A stretch of DNA of 64,000 bases. Origin: Meandrina meandrites. Taxonomy: Eukaryota; Cnidaria; Anthozoa; Scleractinia; Meandrinidae. The position numbers and the translations under genes are program-made. The DNA is taken from NCBI GenBank assembly GCA_963693305.1, contig OY855911.1, positions 31,680,939-31,744,938 on the forward strand. Direction: 5' to 3'. Numbering within the stretch: position 1 is the stretch's first letter; each line of letters begins with the position of its first letter. Under the pieces are notes generated by a model, which did no database searches, was not told where the DNA came from, and saw only the letters and a program-made list of their open reading frames with translations. This document shows, piece after piece, positions 59,030-64,000 of this stretch.

Positions 59030-59636
59030 GTAAAGTCTCTTGAGCCGACTGTATAAATAAATGATCAGCGGTGTTCCTTTCATTTTCAAGATGGCGGCCG
59101 AGCTGACGGCAAAAGCGGCAAAACTCCTGTAGAAATTGCTTTTGGAAGTTTCTGTTAACCCGCTTTTCTTGAAAATAACACCAGGTTGAATTAGCCAGCC
59201 TTCATTGTTAGTTTTCTGAACACAATCTTATAGTTGAATTTTCTACGGAATCTAGGTCTTGAGAAAGTAGATCGAGAAATGAATGGAGTGCAGCCCAAAA
59301 ACCTGCAACAACAAGCTGCAGGAACGGCACTGGATCCCAGCTAACACAAAACTATTATTAACACATGCGTATGTTTGATTAATTTTCAGGTTTGTAGGAG
59401 CACACTCTGCAATACAGACTGCATGAACACTTCCTACAATAACAGAAAAAAAGGTAAACTGAAATTTTAGTTTTTCTGCGTTTCTCATTTTGGGGGGTCT
59501 GTCCTGGGGGAGTTTTTACATATAAATATTTTTTGGAATTCAAACCAAAAAGCCTTCTGTAGGAGGGGTATAAATATTTTCTGGAACATCACATTACATT
59601 TGGCTGATAATCAATGCATTTTCTTTAATCTTCCAG

Positions 59637-59723
59637 GTTGGGATCTTGGATGTTGACTTGTTTGGGCCAAGCATTCCAAGAAATGATAAAAGTGAAGGGA
59701 AAAGGCAACCAGTGTTCTTCTGG
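59637..59723 (+). pseudogene. NUBP2-like exon 3, copy 1 (best preserved)
   Basis: Acceptor TTTAATCTTCCAG and donor TGG|GTAAGT enclose VGILDVDLFGPSIPRNDKSE and a short tail. The first 15 residues match NUBP2 closely; the part after PR appears frame-shifted relative to the family (expected RML..EGKDVHQCSSG, which the bases approximate in another frame). Confidence 0.7.
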
Positions 59724-59985
59724 GTAAGTCATAAAATAAAAGTTAGATATCTTTATTTGAAGCCATTTATCATCAGAGATGCCAATTATGTAGAAAGCTA
59801 TCTCTCCAGATTTAACCACAAAGATCAAAAAATTTGTAAAATGGACATCTAAATGACCTTGGATGTTTACACTACACAAAATTATATAGGAAAATCACAT
59901 AAGAGCATTTCACCTGATATATGTTTGATAAGCCTGCAAATGAAATGCACAAGTCAAATGTGTCTGTTTGCAGGCGAGTGTAAGA

Positions 59986-60056
59986 AAACATGAGCATCAA
60001 TGTCAGTGATGCTGAGATGATGCTGAGGTGTGAAGATAGAGGACATAACAAAAATG
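59986..60056 (+). pseudogene. NUBP2-like exon 4, copy 1 (partial)
   Basis: Contains GATGATGCTGAGGTGTGAAG and the terminal AACAAAAATG before GTATTTATTCC shared by all copies of this exon type. The 5' half is missing or diverged. Confidence 0.5.
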
Positions 60057-60108
60057 GTATTTATTCCAGTCTTGCAGGCTTGTTGTTTCCTTACCTTGGG
60101 ACCTCCGG

Positions 60109-60201
60109 GTTGGAATCTTGGATGTTGACTAGAAGTGTGGGCCAAGCATTCCAAGAAGGATCAAAATGGAGGGAAAAGATAATACACTGGTGTTCTTCTC
60201 G
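60109..60201 (+). pseudogene. NUBP2-like exon 3, copy 2
   Basis: GTTGGAATCTTGGATGTTGA then GGGCCAAGCATTCCAAGAA; the acceptor AG is lost (CTCCGG) and a TAG interrupts the frame. Confidence 0.6.
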
Positions 60202-60582
60202 GTGAGTCATAAAATAAAAGCATAGATAACTTCTTGTGAAGTGATCATCAGAGATGCCAATATTACTGTCTAAAAAAGTTGAAATCTGAGAAATAAACAA
60301 TTCTGTGTTAAATTATCCTGTTAATCTCAACTGCTCCCATAAAACCGAGTTGAAAAAGTACGCCATTCAGATTAAGCCACAGAAAGTTGAAAAAAGCATC
60401 AAATATCTAAATAATCTTCCTGGCTTAAATAATGGCATGAAAACAATTTCCAAGCACTTTGAATTCCTGCTTTTAGTGACCAGTAGATTATTAGGTGTTT
60501 CAGTAGATGTGCCTGGGAGAGTTGGCTGTAGATCCACCATTAGTTTTAAACTAATTGCCTTTTGTTTGATTTTCTAGCTGAG

Positions 60583-60656
60583 GTTGGAATACTGGATGTT
60601 GATGTCATCAAGATCAATGGGTGTGGAGGGAAAAGATGTACACACTGTTCTTCTGG
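60583..60656 (+). pseudogene. NUBP2-like exon 3, copy 3
   Basis: GTTGGAATACTGGATGTTGA, then a shortened middle (the GPSIPR part is deleted) and GTGGAGGGAAAAGATGTACA, corresponding to VEGKDVH of the family, ending at TTCTGG|GTGAGT. Confidence 0.6.
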
Positions 60657-61056
60657 GTGAGTTGTAACATAAAAAAACAGACCTTATTAGCCATTATTAT
60701 ATTACATCTTGCTTTGCAGATTATCATACTTTTATTAGATACATACCACTAAGCCTGTCTATAAGCCTACATTGTAACTGACTCACTTCTTGTTTATCCA
60801 ATTTGTTAGCATGAAATTGACTAGCACACATTGTTAGCCTATCGTGGGCCACTCCTTTGCCCATGATGACCTTGGATATTGTTGACATCGCAGTTCACTG
60901 CTGCGAGAAAAATCACCAAATAATGTGATTACAACGCAAGCTTCAATAGTGTCAATAACAAAGGTTACTTAATAATTATATTCTTAATTGAGTTTGCAAC
61001 TTACTATTATATAATAACATTTTAACTGATTGTTAAAATTTTAATCTTTTTCTCAG

Positions 61057-61168
61057 TTGGGTTGTAATCTACACAGACAAGGATGAATGACATGCTGTTG
61101 TGCCAATAGGTTCATTGCTAGCAGCAGAGATGACGCTGTGGTAGGAAGCTAGAGGACCTAGAAAAATG
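61057..61168 (+). pseudogene. NUBP2-like exon 4, copy 2
   Basis: Acceptor TTTTTCTCAG, then fragments readable as VYTDKDE and SSRDDAVV with several stops, ending AAAAATG|GTATTT. Confidence 0.55.
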
Positions 61169-61392
61169 GTATTTATTCCAAACTATCTGTTAAGACTTTT
61201 CATCATTAGTTTTTGCGATATCTTTCCTATTCACAGTAAAGATGATTAGGCCACTGTAGTTCTGATCATCTCCACATTTTGAATCATAGCAAACTAGGAA
61301 GATTAGTGTTGCCCTCACTCAAAGTCTCAAATTTGCCATTTTCAAATCAATAATCAATAATCATAATCAATGTGTTTTCTTTATACTTCCAG

Positions 61393-61476
61393 GTTGGGAT
61401 CTTGGATGTTTGGGCCAAGCATATTCAGATGAATGATAAAAGTGGAGGGTAAAGACAATACATGGTGATCTTCTCG
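61393..61476 (+). pseudogene. NUBP2-like exon 3, copy 4
   Basis: Acceptor ATACTTCCAG, GTTGGGATCTTGGATG, then a deletion of about nine bases before TTTGGGCCAAGC; a TAA follows. Donor CTCG|GTAAGT retained. Confidence 0.6.
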
Positions 61477-62095
61477 GTAAGTCATAAAATAAAAGCATAG
61501 ATCTCTTCTTGTGAAGTGATCATCAGACATGCTAATTACTCTCTAACAAATTCTATTTGAAATCTGTGAAATCCACAATTTTGTGTTAAATTAACTTCAT
61601 AATCTCAATTGCTTTCACAAAACCGAGTTGAGTAAGTACCCCTTCAAATTCAGCCACAGAAAGTTGAAAAAAGCATCAAATATCTAAAATATTTCTCCTG
61701 AAGTGGCTTAAATAATGGCGTGAAAACAATTTCCAAGCACTTTCCTTTTCTGGGAGAGGGCTGCAGATGAATAAGTAATTGCTTTTTGTTTTATCTTACA
61801 TTGTAACTGGCTCAGTTTGTAAGCATGAAATTGACTAGGGGCAATAAACTCCTTGCATGCATAATTTGTAAGCCTGTTGTGGGCTACTCCTGTGCACATG
61901 ATGACCTTGATGTTTTTGATTATGTTAGAGTTCGATTTCACTGCTCTGAGAAAACTCACCTAATAATGTGTTTGACAACACAAGCTTCAATATTACAAAT
62001 ATAACAAAGTTTACTTTAATATATTCTTGAGTTTACAACTTACAATTATGTAACACTTTTTTAACTGATTGTTATAATTTTACTCTTTTTCTTTG

Positions 62096-62214
62096 TTGGG
62101 TTGTAATCTACATTTACACAGACAAGGATGAATGACTTGCTGTTGTGTCAATAGGTTCCTTGCTGAGTAGCAGAGATGATGCTGTGGTGTGAAGCTAGAG
62201 GACCTAGAAAAATG
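62096..62214 (+). pseudogene. NUBP2-like exon 4, copy 3
   Basis: TTGGGTTGTAATCTACATTT, ACAGACAAGGATGAATGA, and GATGATGCTGTGGTGTGAAG before AAAAATG|GTATTT. The acceptor AG is lost. Confidence 0.55.
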
Positions 62215-62423
62215 GTATTTATTCCAAATTTTCTGTAGGCCTTTTTGTTTTAATTTACTAATTTCTGTCTTTTCTTGCTTAGGATGATTAGGCTACTGTA
62301 TTTCTTGAGTTCTGAGTGTCTCCACATTTGGCATATTAGTCTTGCCTTTGCACAAAGTCTCAAATTTGTCATTTGCCACTGCTGCCAAGTAACTGATAAT
62401 TTGAATGTAAATTTCTTTTGTAG

Positions 62424-62485
62424 CAGTGATTAAGCAGTTTATATCAGATGTGTGCTGGCATGATCTGATTATTGACAACCTTCAG
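62424..62485 (+). pseudogene. NUBP2-like exon 5, copy 1
   Basis: TTTTGTAG acceptor, then AVIKQFISDVCW, a short deletion where family members have GDLDY, LIID, and a donor CAG|GTATGA. The frame is open but shortened. Confidence 0.6.
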
Positions 62486-62593
62486 GTATGAACAATGTTA
62501 TTTTAAGTCCATCTTAGGGAGCACCCAAAATGTTGAGATGAGATGATAAATGTAATGTATCAGTCAAATTTACTGATCATTATTTAACCTTTA

Positions 62594-62679
62594 AAATGAC
62601 ATGCTGTTGTGTCAATAGGTTCCTTGTTAAGTAGCAGAGATGATGCTATGGTGTGAAGATAGAGGACCTAAGAAAAATG
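62594..62679 (+). pseudogene. NUBP2-like exon 4, copy 4 (partial)
   Basis: Shares ATGCTGTTGTGTCAATAGGT and AGAGATGATGCTATGGTGTG with copies 2 and 3; the 5' part is truncated. Confidence 0.5.
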
Positions 62680-62888
62680 GTATTTATTCCAATCTGTAAG
62701 CTTCTTGTTATTAAATTTTGTCTTTCCTGAAATGTACATGTATGTATTAAGAATAAAAAAAATGGTTAGGCTACATAGTTGTGAGTGTCTCCACATTTGG
62801 AATTGGAGAAAACTAAAGACATCAGTCTTGCCTTCGTGCAAAGCCTCAAATTTGCCATTGATAATTCAAACGTTAATTTCTTTTGTAG

Positions 62889-62960
62889 CAATTATCGAAC
62901 AGTTTCTGTGAGAAGTGTGCTGGGGTGATGTGGATTACCTGATTATTTGCGCACCTTCAG
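62889..62960 (+). pseudogene. NUBP2-like exon 5, copy 2
   Basis: Readable as IIEQFL, a TGA stop, then EVCWGDVDYLIICAPSG, ending CAG|GTACGA. The family has LDYLVVDTPPG at this place, so the metal-binding Asp of the Walker B-like motif is replaced by Cys. Confidence 0.65.
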
Positions 62961-63104
62961 GTACGAGGTTAATTTGTACTGAACAATGTAATTTATGTGC
63001 ACCATATATATAAAGGGAGCACCCACCCTTGCCGAGTGCATGTTTGATGAAAATGATAAATGTAATGTATCATTCATTCATTATCTTAACCTTTCTTTTC
63101 TTAG

Positions 63105-63218
63105 TTGGGTTCCAGTCTGTGCAGACAAGGATGAATGACCTGCTGTTGTGTCAAGAGGTTCCTTGCTACATAGCCAAGATGATGTTATGGGGCGAAGATA
63201 GAGGACCAAGGAAAAATG
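63105..63218 (+). pseudogene. NUBP2-like exon 4, copy 5
   Basis: Acceptor CTTTTCTTAG, then WVPVCADKDE-like codons in shifting frames and RGPRKNG at the end, donor AATG|GTATTT. Confidence 0.6.
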
Positions 63219-63314
63219 GTATTTATTCCAATCTGCAGTCTTTTTGTTATTAATTTTTGCCTTTCATCACCTATGCAAAATTAAAAATGATTAGGCTTCT
63301 GAGTGTCTCCACAT

Positions 63315-63592
63315 TAGTAAGGTATAGTCTGCATACAAGCCTAGTGCCCCATCAGGCCAGAGCTTATCCCTATTCCAGTAGGATGAATTGAACAGGAGTA
63401 TTTATACTCCTCCCTGGATCAGCAGTAAATTTTCCAGTACCCATTTTTCACCTGAGTTGAGAGAGGCACTGTGATAGTAAAGTGTTCGCCGTGAATTAAC
63501 AACTTAGTGACACCGGCCAGGGCTCAATGTTCCCAGACCACATTATCCAGAGTCCAGCACACTAACCATTACTGGCCACCACAACTCACAGG
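63315..63592 (-). mobile_element. tRNA-derived SINE copy 3
   Basis: Minus-strand member of the family at 14127 and 19652: GTAATGGTTAGTGTGCTGG at the head and a body ending in CTGGCCTGATGGGGC. It lies between an exon-4-like copy and an exon-5-like copy of the NUBP2 array, so it was inserted in that intron. Confidence 0.65.
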
Positions 63593-63708
63593 TCTCCACA
63601 CATTAGGGCATGTAGAAAACTATTATAGTCTTGTCATCACACAAAATCCCAAATTTACCAGTTGCCCCTGCCAACTAACAAATTTAACTGTTTTGTTAAT
63701 TTTTGTAG

Positions 63709-63772
63709 CATCTTTCGGATGTGTGTTGTGGTGATCATCTGGATTACATGAATTATTGGCACACACATTCAG
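63709..63772 (+). pseudogene. NUBP2-like exon 5, copy 3
   Basis: TTTTTGTAG acceptor, then HLSDVCCGDHLDYM and a diverged end, CAG|GTACAA. The N-terminal part (IKQF) is deleted. Confidence 0.6.
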
Positions 63773-63938
63773 GTACAACAATAATTTGTACTGAGCAATG
63801 TAATTTTAACCAAATATTGTAAAAAAAAATCAGTGTACTGTTCGACAATCGTGTAGTGGTTATAGTTTGTGAGACTCTAGATTCTAGCTATCTCTTTCTT
63901 GCAAATCTGTAGGTAATGTTTTTCTTTCTTCTTTGCAG

Positions 63939-64000
63939 GCACTATTCCACTGGATCAAAGTCTAACACAATTCAAACGAAGAAGGCCAAGCCTTTATTGA
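63939..64000 (+). pseudogene. NUBP2-like C-terminal exon (cut by window end)
   Basis: Acceptor TTCTTTGCAG, then TIPLDQSLTQF in frame, followed by a +1 shift to EEGQAFI, which fits the family pattern (IPLDP.L...EEG..F). The window ends inside it, so more exon sequence probably follows. Confidence 0.6.

Larger units (their letters stand above)
59637..64000 (+). pseudogene. NUBP2: Array of decayed NUBP2-like exon copies
   Basis: NUBP2 (CFD2) is a P-loop NTPase acting as a cytosolic Fe-S cluster scaffold with NUBP1. Copies of what match three of its internal exons recur: the VGILDVDL.GPSIPR exon (4 copies), the exon covering ...DDAVVWRGPRKNG (5 copies), and the IKQF.SDVCWGDLDYLI exon (3 copies), followed by one copy of the IPLDQSLTQ exon at the window end. 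Nearly all carry stops or frameshifts, and the P-loop exon (GKGGVGKS) is nowhere visible upstream. Introns between the copies are also shared. So this is a degenerate array of partial tandem duplications; the active gene may lie beyond position 64000 or elsewhere. Assignment of the second and third exon types rests on residue patterns recalled for the family. Confidence 0.7.

Noticed and set aside
59637..59723. Functional NUBP2 gene in this window
   Set aside because: The P-loop exon is not visible, and nearly all other exon copies have stops, frameshifts or lost splice sites.
60000..63235. Repeated GATGATGCTGTGGTGTGAAG blocks as intronic box C/D snoRNAs
   Set aside because: The blocks have a near-match to box C but no consistent box D or terminal stem, and they are better explained as decayed copies of a NUBP2-like coding exon.

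Overview
The window is eukaryotic and most likely from an anthozoan cnidarian, probably a stony coral. The evidence is split protein-coding exons with GT/AG borders, a TRIM protein with two filamin repeats, a CR1/L2-type LINE with a short TTGA-repeat tail, tRNA-derived SINEs, and many small inverted-repeat elements with TTAA or 3-bp target duplications. The cnidarian assignment rests on familiarity with such genomes and is an inference; no marker gene proves the species.

Layout. 1-1970: no convincing gene, one palindromic element and a perfect hairpin. 2073-4172 (+): terminal exon of a TRIM-like protein (two B-boxes, coiled coil, two filamin repeats, SPRY-like tail) with no visible RING exon. 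4173-8041: non-coding, with a 79-bp foldback flanked by a 9-bp duplication and a TIR element. 8042-10615 (+): 5'-truncated LINE. 10909-40891 (+): 38 exons of VWA8, a very large AAA+/von Willebrand A protein of mitochondria. They read continuously in frame for 1,856 residues to a stop codon and an AATAAA; only the N-terminal exon (about 50 residues) is not found. 42020-45992 (-): a complete two-exon DUF229/sulfatase-like type II membrane protein of 915 residues, convergent with VWA8. 46000-57870: intergenic, with TIR elements, minisatellites, tRNA-like repeats and a very large (ATC)n/(GTGGTC)n microsatellite. 57876-58803: TIR element with a 126-bp satellite core. 59637-64000 (+): a decayed array of repeated exon copies from a NUBP2-like P-loop NTPase gene.

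The introns are an archive of non-autonomous transposons. The largest VWA8 intron (25867-32264) is almost filled by a 5.85-kb TTAA-flanked foldback element, one arm of which was later split by an insertion that itself carries a further insertion. At least four further elements sit between TTAA or TTTTAA duplications in introns of VWA8 and the DUF229 gene. The genes have no evident functional link; VWA8 and the NUBP2 family are both P-loop NTPases, but nothing in the sequence ties them together.
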